Shown piece after piece: positions 1 through 5,686 of a stretch of 6,836 nt of DNA. Within the stretch, counting starts at the first letter, position 1. Every line of letters begins with the position of its first letter. The notes below the pieces were generated by a model. That model did not search any database. It had not been told where the DNA came from and saw nothing but the letters and a program-made list of their open reading frames with translations. Location of the stretch: the NCBI GenBank assembly GCA_029940245.1, contig JAOZRF010000150.1, positions 1 through 6,836 on the forward strand, written 5' to 3'. Source of the DNA: Desulfobacula sp. GTDB lineage: Bacteria; Desulfobacterota; Desulfobacteria; Desulfobacterales; Desulfobacteraceae. Made by a program: the position numbers and the translations under genes.

Positions 1-373
1 TAACGCAAAAAGAAACACCAACTCTTTTCATTACAGGAAGATCCATCAGATCATCTCCGACAAAGGCAATCTGTTCAGGCATTATTCCTGTCTGGGAGAT
101 GATTTTATCAAACGCGTTTATTTTGTCTTTTATTCCGGCAAACAATAAGGTGATGCCAAGATTTTCACATCTGTATTCCAAAGCCTTTGATTTGCGGCCG
201 GTAATAATACCTACCCGTATGCCGGAATCCAATAGAAGTCTTATCCCAAAGCCGTCTCTTGACTGAAAGGTTTTTATCTGGTCTCCTGTGTCTGAATAGG
301 TGATACCACCGTCAGTTAATACACCATCCACATCCAATAGCAAAAGTTTAATGTTTGCAAGCTCAGGTTTCAT
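1..373 (-). CDS. kdsC: 3-deoxy-D-manno-octulosonate 8-phosphate phosphatase, partial (C-terminus beyond window)
   Basis: The cytoplasmic HAD-superfamily enzyme hydrolyses Kdo 8-phosphate to Kdo, the step after KdsA on the way to lipid A/LPS core. I translated 124 residues from the ATG at 373 with no stop before the left edge; the family is usually about 170-190 residues, so roughly the last third is missing. HAD motif I is LLLLDVDGVLTDG (D14 nucleophile, D16 acid/base), motif II is IITGR (T58), the motif III lysine is in AGIKDK (K82 or K84), and motif IV is FVGDDLMDLP (D107, D108, D111). The tiny cap and the GVLTDGGI context are characteristic of KdsC rather than other HAD phosphatases. The gene starts 19 bases after kdsA, with a weak TTGGAT ribosome-binding site, so it is probably co-transcribed and possibly translationally dependent on kdsA. 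Assignment is strong from the motifs and the neighbour; substrate specificity is inferred. Confidence 0.93.
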   Translation of the reverse strand, partial: MKPELANIKLLLLDVDGVLTDGGITYSDTGDQIKTFQSRDGFGIRLLLDSGIRVGIITGRKSKALEYRCENLGITLLFAGIKDKINAFDKIISQTGIMPEQIAFVGDDLMDLPVMKRVGVSFCV

Positions 374-392
374 ATCTATTATCCAATCACTT

Positions 393-1205
393 TTATCCAA
401 CCACTTTTTTAATGGCCAGAAGGGTGGATAAAAAATCTTTTATATCGTTTAAAGGCAAAGAATTGGGTCCGTCACAAAGCGCTTTGTCAGGGTCAGGGTG
501 GGTTTCAATAAATAATCCGTCGGCTCCTGCAGCAATGGCAGCTTTTGACAGAGTGGGAACAAATTGGCGTTCTCCGGCAGAAGAGTCGATGGCTCCTCCC
601 GGGAGTTGAACACTGTGTGTGGCATCAAAGACAAGGGGTATCCCCAGGTTTTTAATGATTGGTATGGACCTAAAGTCCACAACAAGATTATTATACCCGA
701 ATGACGACCCTCTTTCAGTGATACAGATATTTGTATTGCCGGATTCTTTAGCCTTATTAAAGATATTATGGCATTCCAGGGGCGATAAAAACTGCCCTTT
801 TTTGATATTAACGGGTTTGCCCGTATTGCAGGCAGCCGTTATCAAATCCGTTTGTCTGCACAGGAAGGCGGGAATTTGGATTATATCCAGAACCCGGGCA
901 GCCTTTTTTGCCTGGTCAGGTAAGTGAATGTCTGAAATAATCTGAATGTTCAAGTCTTTTTTAATAGCGTCAAGAATGTTTAACCCCTCATCAAATCCAG
1001 GGCCCCTGAAAGATTTAATGGATGTCCTGTTTGCTTTGTCAAAGGAGGCTTTGAAAATAAAAGGAATGCCAAGCAGATGGGTAATTTTTTTTAAATGATC
1101 TGCAATCATATGGGTGGTTTCATAATTTTCAATAACACAGGGGCCTGAAATAAAAAAAAAGACAGGCTCAGGTCTGTCAATTAAATCAAAGAAAAAATTA
1201 TTCAT
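393..1205 (-). CDS. kdsA: 3-deoxy-8-phosphooctulonate synthase (Kdo8P synthase)
   Basis: Condenses phosphoenolpyruvate with arabinose 5-phosphate to give Kdo 8-phosphate, in the cytoplasm, for LPS inner-core synthesis. The product is 270 residues, full length for the family (about 270-285). Visible signatures are SGPCVIE (20-26), FKASFDKANRTSI (51-63), SFRGPG (65-70), KKGQFLSP (135-142), ERGSSFGYNNLVVD (164-177), FDATHSVQLPGG (193-204) and ETHPDP (234-239). C23, H197, E234 and D245 reproduce the spacing of the four metal ligands of the Aquifex enzyme (C11, H185, E222, D233 as I recall them), implying a metal-dependent enzyme; yet the following loop reads CDGPNSLPL, like metal-independent enzymes. 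The ATG at 1205 is chosen because TGAGGA lies 7 bases upstream. Starting further out, at a TTG at 1265, would add 20 residues translated from promoter-like DNA. First gene of a kdsA-kdsC pair. Confidence 0.96.
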   Translation of the reverse strand: MNNFFFDLIDRPEPVFFFISGPCVIENYETTHMIADHLKKITHLLGIPFIFKASFDKANRTSIKSFRGPGFDEGLNILDAIKKDLNIQIISDIHLPDQAKKAARVLDIIQIPAFLCRQTDLITAACNTGKPVNIKKGQFLSPLECHNIFNKAKESGNTNICITERGSSFGYNNLVVDFRSIPIIKNLGIPLVFDATHSVQLPGGAIDSSAGERQFVPTLSKAAIAAGADGLFIETHPDPDKALCDGPNSLPLNDIKDFLSTLLAIKKVVG

Positions 1206-1212
1206 AAATAAA

Positions 1213-1218
1213 TCCTCA
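1213..1218 (-). promoter_or_regulatory. Ribosome-binding site of kdsA
   Basis: TGAGGA on the minus strand ends 7 bases before the ATG at 1205. It decides the start: no comparable site precedes the longer TTG-initiated reading frame. Confidence 0.75.
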
Positions 1219-1238
1219 GTAGTGTTTTTTGTGATCAA

Positions 1239-1265
1239 ATTATATTTTGAGACCCAAAAAGTCAA
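1239..1265 (-). promoter_or_regulatory. Candidate sigma-70 promoter for kdsA-kdsC
   Basis: On the minus strand a perfect TATAAT (plus-strand 1239-1244) is preceded by TTGACT (1260-1265), five of six matches to the -35 consensus. The spacer is 15 bases, shorter than the usual 16-18, so either the promoter is modest or the true -35 is offset by a base or two. Transcription would start near 1231, giving a leader of about 25 bases that contains only the ribosome-binding site. Confidence 0.55.
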
Positions 1266-1279
1266 GAATACAAAATTGC

Positions 1280-1308
1280 TTGATAAGTTCGACCAGAGCT
1301 GCTATTTT
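1280..1308 (+). promoter_or_regulatory. Candidate sigma-70 promoter for the M23 peptidase gene
   Basis: TTGATA (1280-1285, five of six matches) is followed after a 17-base spacer by TATTTT (1303-1308, four of six). Predicted transcription start is around 1315, about 45 bases before the ATG at 1362. It lies back to back with the kdsA promoter candidate, only 14 bases away, so the two polymerase footprints would overlap. Assigned by eye only. Confidence 0.4.
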
Positions 1309-1350
1309 ATTCTAATTTTGTTTGAAGTAATACTAACCTGCTGAAAAAAT

Positions 1351-1355
1351 AGGTG
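1351..1355 (+). promoter_or_regulatory. Ribosome-binding site of the M23 peptidase gene
   Basis: AGGTG ends 6 bases before the ATG at 1362. It overlaps the in-frame GTG at 1353, which has no purine-rich site of its own, so the ATG is the preferred start. Confidence 0.6.
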
Positions 1356-1361
1356 TTATTT

Positions 1362-2747
1362 ATGAAAAGAGGTTTTTTTTTAATCCTCATCCTTATGGTT
1401 CTGATTCCCGTTACCTGGCTTTTTGTTTATAAATTTGAAGGTAAAAAACCCGTTGTTGATATGACCTTGCCGTCTTTATATTTGAAAAAATCCTATGAAA
1501 TGTCCATTAAAGTGACAGACCCTAAAACAGGTCTTCGTAAAATCATGGTATCTATCATGCAACCGACCATGCAATCGGGGAAAGAAAAAATATTACTTGA
1601 GAAGCAATATGAATCCACAGGTTTTTTAGGGGTGCTTCCCGGTGCAAAAATCATAGAAGACAATTTTATCATTCCCGTTCATTCCCGGAAATATGGAATG
1701 ATAGATGGTGATGCCATTATTCGAATAGCGGTTTCTGACTATTCATGGCGAGGGTGGGGCAAAGGCAATATTTTCTATAGTGAAACAAAAGTAATCATTG
1801 ATTCACAACCGCCTAAAGTCAATGTATTAACAAATCGCCATAATATTGAATCCGGCGGCACAGGTCTTGTTATTTATAAACTTTTTGAGGAAAATATAAA
1901 AAGTGGTATTCAAGTAGGGGATAATTTTTTTCCTGGCCTTTCCGGCCTTTTTGAGGACAAGAATATCTACACTGCTTTTTTTGCATTAAGCCATATTCAG
2001 GGTCCGGGAACTCAGATATCGGTTCTGGCCGAAGATATGGCAGGTAATACAACAAAAAGAGGATTCCATCATTATATACGGGATAAAAAATTTCCAACGG
2101 ATATTTTAAATATTTCTGATAAGTTTCTGAAAGAAAAAATGCCTGATTTTGATGTGGGTGTAAAAAATGGATTTTTTCAGGAAAAAGAAAATCCTCTGCT
2201 CAAGAAATTTTTATACATCAATGGTGAGATAAGAAAAAATAATGTTGAAAAAATATTAAGCATTCCTGAGATTTCTGAAAATAAAAAATACTGGGACGGC
2301 AGATTTTTAAGGCTTAAAGGGTCGGCAAGGAGAGCTGGATTTGCTGATAAAAGGATTTACAAATATAAAGGCAAGGAGATTGACAGGGCAACACACATGG
2401 GTGTTGATCTGGCTTCGACGGCTAATGCACCTGTGAAAGCGGCTAATTCAGGCAGGATTATATTCACAGAATTTGTTGGTATTTTTGGTAATTCAGTGGT
2501 CATTGATCATGGATTCGGCCTTTGTAGTCTTTATTCACATTTAAGCCGGATTTCAGTCAATAAAGGTGATATGGTTAAAAAAGGTGATGAAATCGGTTTG
2601 ACTGGAAAAACAGGTCTTGCCGGGGGGGACCATCTTCATTATTCAATGATTGTTCACAATGTTTTTGTGAATCCTGTGGAATGGTGGGATAAGTCATGGA
2701 TTAAAAATAACATTACATCAAAAATAGAATTTGTAAAGCAAATGTAA
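1362..2747 (+). CDS. Membrane-anchored M23 (LytM-type) peptidoglycan endopeptidase
   Basis: A zinc metallopeptidase of family M23, expected to cut peptide cross-bridges of peptidoglycan in the periplasm; 461 residues from the ATG at 1362. Residues 5-22 are a hydrophobic segment after MKRG, with no clear signal-peptidase site or lipobox, so it looks like an uncleaved N-terminal anchor. Residues about 30-240 are beta-rich with an Ig-like look (IKVTDP, then DSQPPKVNVL, then AEDMAGN), a region I do not assign to a named domain. The catalytic domain is about 340-445: H345xxxD349 (THMGVD), YSH at H393, and HLH at 424-426. By analogy with LytM, H345, D349 and H426 bind zinc while H393 and H424 are catalytic; none is missing, so it should be active rather than a degenerate EnvC/NlpD-like activator. 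It is a single gene, divergent from kdsA. The exact bond cleaved and any cell-division role cannot be read from sequence. Confidence 0.9.
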   Translation: MKRGFFLILILMVLIPVTWLFVYKFEGKKPVVDMTLPSLYLKKSYEMSIKVTDPKTGLRKIMVSIMQPTMQSGKEKILLEKQYESTGFLGVLPGAKIIEDNFIIPVHSRKYGMIDGDAIIRIAVSDYSWRGWGKGNIFYSETKVIIDSQPPKVNVLTNRHNIESGGTGLVIYKLFEENIKSGIQVGDNFFPGLSGLFEDKNIYTAFFALSHIQGPGTQISVLAEDMAGNTTKRGFHHYIRDKKFPTDILNISDKFLKEKMPDFDVGVKNGFFQEKENPLLKKFLYINGEIRKNNVEKILSIPEISENKKYWDGRFLRLKGSARRAGFADKRIYKYKGKEIDRATHMGVDLASTANAPVKAANSGRIIFTEFVGIFGNSVVIDHGFGLCSLYSHLSRISVNKGDMVKKGDEIGLTGKTGLAGGDHLHYSMIVHNVFVNPVEWWDKSWIKNNITSKIEFVKQM

Positions 2748-2800
2748 ATAATGTCTGAATGAAAAGCCAGAAATATAGTTTTTCAATTTTGGTTAGAGAC

Positions 2801-2828
2801 TTGCAACTATTCGAGATTGTTTTAAGAT
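2801..2828 (+). promoter_or_regulatory. Possible promoter for the DUF39-lepB-pyrBC operon
   Basis: TTGCAA (2801-2806, four of six matches) and TAAGAT (2823-2828, four of six) are separated by 16 bases. Transcription would begin just inside the repeat-rich leader. Both boxes are weak and the region is AT-rich, so chance is a real alternative. Confidence 0.25.
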
Positions 2829-2869
2829 TTAGGTTTTAGGATTTAGGTTAAAACTTAAAACCTAAAACC
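2826..2869 (+). repeat. Direct repeats with a shared inverted arm (alternative hairpins)
   Basis: GATTTAGGTT occurs at 2826-2835 and again at 2840-2849. The first overlaps GGTTTTAGG (2832-2840), a perfect 9-base complement of CCTAAAACC (2861-2869). The second overlaps TTTAGGTT (2842-2849), complementary to AACCTAAA (2859-2866), a stem extendable by two pairs across one A-A mismatch. The two hairpins share the same right arm and are mutually exclusive. Function is unknown: it could be a worn short interspersed repeat or a leader structure. Confidence 0.55.
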
Positions 2870-2898
2870 ATGCCTGAACAAGGTTTTCGTTCAGGCAT
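2870..2898 (+). other. Perfect 10-bp hairpin just upstream of the DUF39 gene
   Basis: ATGCCTGAAC (2870-2879) and GTTCAGGCAT (2889-2898) pair perfectly around a 9-base loop. There is no T-run on the plus strand after it (TAATTAAAGGG follows), so it does not look like a standard intrinsic terminator for the M23 gene. It ends 8 bases before AAAGGG (ribosome-binding site) and 16 bases before the start codon, a position where it could affect translation or protect the 5' end of the mRNA. Confidence 0.6.
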
Positions 2899-2914
2899 TA
2901 ATTAAAGGGTTGTT

Positions 2915-4078
2915 ATGAATGCGCATAAAGTTAATAAAACCATTGAACAGATAAACAGAAAAATTGCCAATGGCGAGGCCGTGGTTGTTACTGCAGAAGA
3001 AATTGTCGATATTGCGAGAAAAGAAGGTATTGTTGAAGCGGCAAAAAAAATTGATGTGGTGACAACGGGGACATTTGCCCCCATGTGTTCTTCAGGCGTT
3101 TTTATTAATATCGGTCAGTCCAGACCCCAGATCAGAACAACAAAAACCTGGTTCAACAATGTACCGGCATATTCAGGCCTGGCAGCAGTGGATTGCTATC
3201 TTGGTGCAACCCAGACCTGTGAAGATGACCCTTTAAACAAACGCCATCCCGGGGAATTTAATTATGGCGGCGGTCATGTGATTCAGGATCTGGTTGCCGG
3301 CAAACAAGTTCATATAAGGGCCCAAAGTTATGGTACTGACTGTTATCCCAACAGGGAAATAGAAAAGCTGGTCACATTGAAAGAATTGCCCAATGCCATG
3401 TTGTGTAATCCCCGAAATGCCTATCAAAATTATAATTGTGCTATTAATAAATCCGATAAAATAAAATATACCTATATGGGAACCCTGAAACCTGGTATTG
3501 GTAATGCCAATTATTCAACATCAGGAGTGCTGAGCCCTTTGTTGAATGATCCTTATTTAAAAACCATTGGTGTGGGGACAAGGATTTTTTTAGGCGGTGC
3601 ACAAGGGTATGTAACCTGGACCGGGACCCAGCATAAAACCCAGGTTGAAAGAGGGCTGAACGGTGTGCCGGTTGCACCTGCGGGAACTCTTTCCGTAACA
3701 GGAGATTTAAAAGAAATGTCTCCTGAATGGCTTGTGGGGCAAAGCATAAGGGGTTATGGCTGCTCGCTGTCAGTTGGGTTTGGTATTCCGATCCCTGTTT
3801 TAAATGAAGAAATTCTTAAATTTACATCCGTTTCCGATGATGAATTGTTCACCCAGATCCTTGATTATGGCTATGATTATCCGGAAGGTATTTCAAAATC
3901 TTATGGCCAGGTCAGCTATGCTGAACTTAAAAGCGGTTCTATCATGATCAAAGGTAAAAAAATTCCAACGGTTCCTTTATCCAGCATGGTAAAGGCTCGA
4001 AAAATAGCTGACATTTTAAAGAAATCAATACAGAAAGCAAAGTTCTTTTTAAGTCAACCGCAACATACATTCTATTAG
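2915..4078 (+). CDS. DUF39-family homocysteine biosynthesis protein
   Basis: Members of this family (DUF39/HcyBio) in methanogens and anaerobic bacteria are linked genetically to making homocysteine directly from aspartate semialdehyde and sulfide, bypassing O-acylhomoserine. The protein is 387 residues. I recognise it from the N-terminal FAPMCSSGVFINIG (54-67), YLGATQ (95-100), GEFNYGGGHVIQDLV (113-127), FLGGAQGYVTWTGTQH (225-240), GDLKEMSPEWL (263-273) and YGCSLSVGFGIPIPVL (281-296). Cysteines are at 58, 94, 102, 143, 164, 175 and 283; C58 and C143 sit in the conserved-looking contexts, and thiol or persulfide chemistry there is inference. There is no CBS pair at the C-terminus as in some archaeal homologues, and no ferredoxin/NIL partner next door. 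AAAGGG lies 5 bases before the ATG. It begins a tight run of plus-strand genes, with lepB 20 bases on. Cytoplasmic: no signal peptide or membrane segment. Confidence 0.85.
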   Translation: MNAHKVNKTIEQINRKIANGEAVVVTAEEIVDIARKEGIVEAAKKIDVVTTGTFAPMCSSGVFINIGQSRPQIRTTKTWFNNVPAYSGLAAVDCYLGATQTCEDDPLNKRHPGEFNYGGGHVIQDLVAGKQVHIRAQSYGTDCYPNREIEKLVTLKELPNAMLCNPRNAYQNYNCAINKSDKIKYTYMGTLKPGIGNANYSTSGVLSPLLNDPYLKTIGVGTRIFLGGAQGYVTWTGTQHKTQVERGLNGVPVAPAGTLSVTGDLKEMSPEWLVGQSIRGYGCSLSVGFGIPIPVLNEEILKFTSVSDDELFTQILDYGYDYPEGISKSYGQVSYAELKSGSIMIKGKKIPTVPLSSMVKARKIADILKKSIQKAKFFLSQPQHTFY

Positions 4079-4098
4079 ATTAAACAATAAGGAAAAAA

Positions 4099-4737
4099 AT
4101 GACAAAAAAGAAACCCAAGAGTTCTTTGCGGGAAAATACAGAGGCAATCATCATCGCTATTATTATTGCCATGTTTATAAGGACATTTATTATTCAGGCA
4201 TTTAAAATTCCATCCGGTTCCATGTTGGAAACCCTTCAAATCGGAGACCAGATTCTGGTTAATAAATTTATATATGGTGTAAAAATTCCATTTACAGATG
4301 GGAAAACCCTTATTCCCGTGAAAAAACCACAAAAAGGCGATATTGTTGTATTCAAATATCCGGAAGATCCTTCCAAAGATTTTATTAAAAGGGTGATTGC
4401 CACAGGAGGAGACACTTTAGAAATTATTGATAAAAAATTATATGTAAATAATACGATGGTGGAAAAGGAAACCTATGCTATTCATAAAGCCCAGGACATA
4501 ATCCCGGGAAAGTTTAGTACAAGGGACAATTTAAGAAAAATCAAAATCCCGGAAAATAAATTGTTTGTCATGGGTGATAACAGGGACAACAGCCATGACA
4601 GCAGATTCTGGGGTTTTGTCGATCTTAGCGCCGTCCGGGGTAAAGCATTGATCATTTACTGGTCATGGAATAAAGATAAGTTTGTGCCCTTATGGAATAG
4701 TGTCAGATGGGGCAGAATTGGCCATATATTAAGATAA
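4099..4737 (+). CDS. lepB: Signal peptidase I
   Basis: An inner-membrane serine/lysine protease (family S26) that removes signal peptides from exported preproteins on the periplasmic side. At 212 residues it is a compact version, near the Gram-positive size and far shorter than the 324-residue E. coli LepB. After a basic N-terminus (KKKPK) there is one membrane segment at about 15-33, so only one anchor rather than two. Box B is IPSGSM with catalytic S41, box D is FIKRVIATGGD with general base K97, and box E is MGDNRDNSHDSRFWG (158-172). Nothing essential is missing. AAGGA lies 5 bases before the ATG. It sits 20 bases after the DUF39 gene and 10 before pyrB, so it is likely co-transcribed with pyrimidine genes, a pairing without an obvious functional link. 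Confidence 0.96.
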   Translation: MTKKKPKSSLRENTEAIIIAIIIAMFIRTFIIQAFKIPSGSMLETLQIGDQILVNKFIYGVKIPFTDGKTLIPVKKPQKGDIVVFKYPEDPSKDFIKRVIATGGDTLEIIDKKLYVNNTMVEKETYAIHKAQDIIPGKFSTRDNLRKIKIPENKLFVMGDNRDNSHDSRFWGFVDLSAVRGKALIIYWSWNKDKFVPLWNSVRWGRIGHILR

Positions 4738-4747
4738 GGCAGAAACA

Positions 4748-5686
4748 ATGCGGTTTGTAAAAAAAGATATTCTTGATATTGAATCTTTAGAACCTCATGA
4801 AATTTCAATGATTCTTGATACAGCCCAGGGGATGAAGGAAATTTCAGAACGTCCTGTAAAAAAAGTACCTACCCTAAGGGGTAAAACCATTGTCCTTTTT
4901 TTTCAGGAACCCTCAACAAGAACAAAGCTTTCCTTTGATATAGCAGCCAAAAGGCTTTCAGCGGACAGTATTTCCCTTTCAAAGAGTTCTTCCAGTATTG
5001 TGAAAGGCGAGACGCTTATTGATACGGCCAGGAACCTGGAAGCCATGAACCCGGATATCATTGTTTTGCGGCATTCTTCATCAGGGGCTGCCCACTTGAT
5101 TGCAAAACGTGTAAATGCTTCGGTTATTAATGCCGGGGATGGCATTCATGCCCATCCCTCCCAGGCGCTTTTGGACATGATGAGTGTCAGGGAAATAAAA
5201 GGGGAAATAAAAGGCTTAAAGATTGCCATTATAGGTGATATCGCTCACTCAAGGGTGGCACGATCAGATATTACAGGATTTTCTAAAATGGGGGCAGAGG
5301 TTTTTATTTGTGCGCCGGGGACCATGATTCCCATGGGAATTGAAAAACTTGGGTGTACGATATCACCCGATATCGAAACCTGTGTTAAAGGGGCTGATAT
5401 CATCATGATGCTTAGAATTCAGAAAGAAAGACAGGACAATATACTTTTCCCCACGGAAAGGGAATATGCTCAGCTTTTTGGATTGAACATGGCACGGCTG
5501 AATCTGGCTAAAAAAGATGTCATTGTCATGCATCCCGGGCCCATGAACCGGGGAGTTGAGATATCAAGCGAAATTGCAGACGCTGAATGTTCTTTAATTC
5601 TTGAACAGGTTACCAATGGCGTTGCCTTGCGCATGGCATTGTTTTACCTGGTGGCAGGAGGAGGCAGGAATGCGGGTTCGAATTAA
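4748..5686 (+). CDS. pyrB: Aspartate carbamoyltransferase catalytic subunit
   Basis: Joins carbamoyl phosphate and L-aspartate to make N-carbamoyl-L-aspartate, the committed step of de novo pyrimidine synthesis, as a cytoplasmic trimer or larger assembly. The 312 residues match the family length. The carbamoyl-phosphate loop is QEPSTRTK (53-60; the last position is K where E. coli has R). The loop contributed by the neighbouring subunit is SSSIVKGET (81-89, K86). Further signatures are LRHSSSGA (107-114), HAHPSQALLD (134-143, with Ser where Thr is commonest), GDIAHSRVARS (163-173), MLRIQKERQ (221-229) and MHPGPMNRGVEI (261-272). Ornithine carbamoyltransferase is excluded by the LRIQ and HPGPMNRG motifs. 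No regulatory pyrI is seen here. The AAGG ribosome-binding site overlaps the lepB stop codon, leaving no room for a pyrimidine attenuator between them, and pyrC overlaps its end. Confidence 0.96.
   Translation: MRFVKKDILDIESLEPHEISMILDTAQGMKEISERPVKKVPTLRGKTIVLFFQEPSTRTKLSFDIAAKRLSADSISLSKSSSSIVKGETLIDTARNLEAMNPDIIVLRHSSSGAAHLIAKRVNASVINAGDGIHAHPSQALLDMMSVREIKGEIKGLKIAIIGDIAHSRVARSDITGFSKMGAEVFICAPGTMIPMGIEKLGCTISPDIETCVKGADIIMMLRIQKERQDNILFPTEREYAQLFGLNMARLNLAKKDVIVMHPGPMNRGVEISSEIADAECSLILEQVTNGVALRMALFYLVAGGGRNAGSN
5656..5664 (+). promoter_or_regulatory. Strong ribosome-binding site of pyrC inside pyrB
   Basis: AGGAGGAGG contains two overlapping AGGAGG cores and ends 5 bases before the pyrC ATG at 5670. 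It lies in the last codons of pyrB (the glycine-rich end AGGG) and fixes the pyrC start. Confidence 0.8.

Noticed and set aside
73..82. Second copy of the 10-mer GTTCAGGCAT inside kdsC, matching the right arm of the 2870-2898 hairpin
   Set aside because: It encodes ordinary KdsC residues and has no partner arm nearby; a single 10-base match is plausibly chance.
619..927. 102-codon open frame on the plus strand opposite kdsA
   Set aside because: It lies entirely antisense to a certain gene and its translation resembles no known family.
1206..1265. A 20-residue N-terminal extension of KdsA starting at a TTG at 1265
   Set aside because: The TTG is itself the first three bases of the candidate -35 box, the TATAAT box would be translated, and a good ribosome-binding site serves the ATG at 1205 instead.
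1353..1361. GTG start at 1353 for the M23 peptidase
   Set aside because: It lies within the AGGTG ribosome-binding site of the ATG at 1362 and has no site of its own.
2870..2910. Intrinsic terminator after the M23 gene
   Set aside because: The stem is perfect but is not followed by a T-run on the plus strand.
2748..2914. SAM, SAH or TPP riboswitch ahead of the homocysteine gene
   Set aside because: I looked for the conserved cores of the SAM-I, SAH and TPP classes and saw none; the leader is short, AT-rich and repeat-like.
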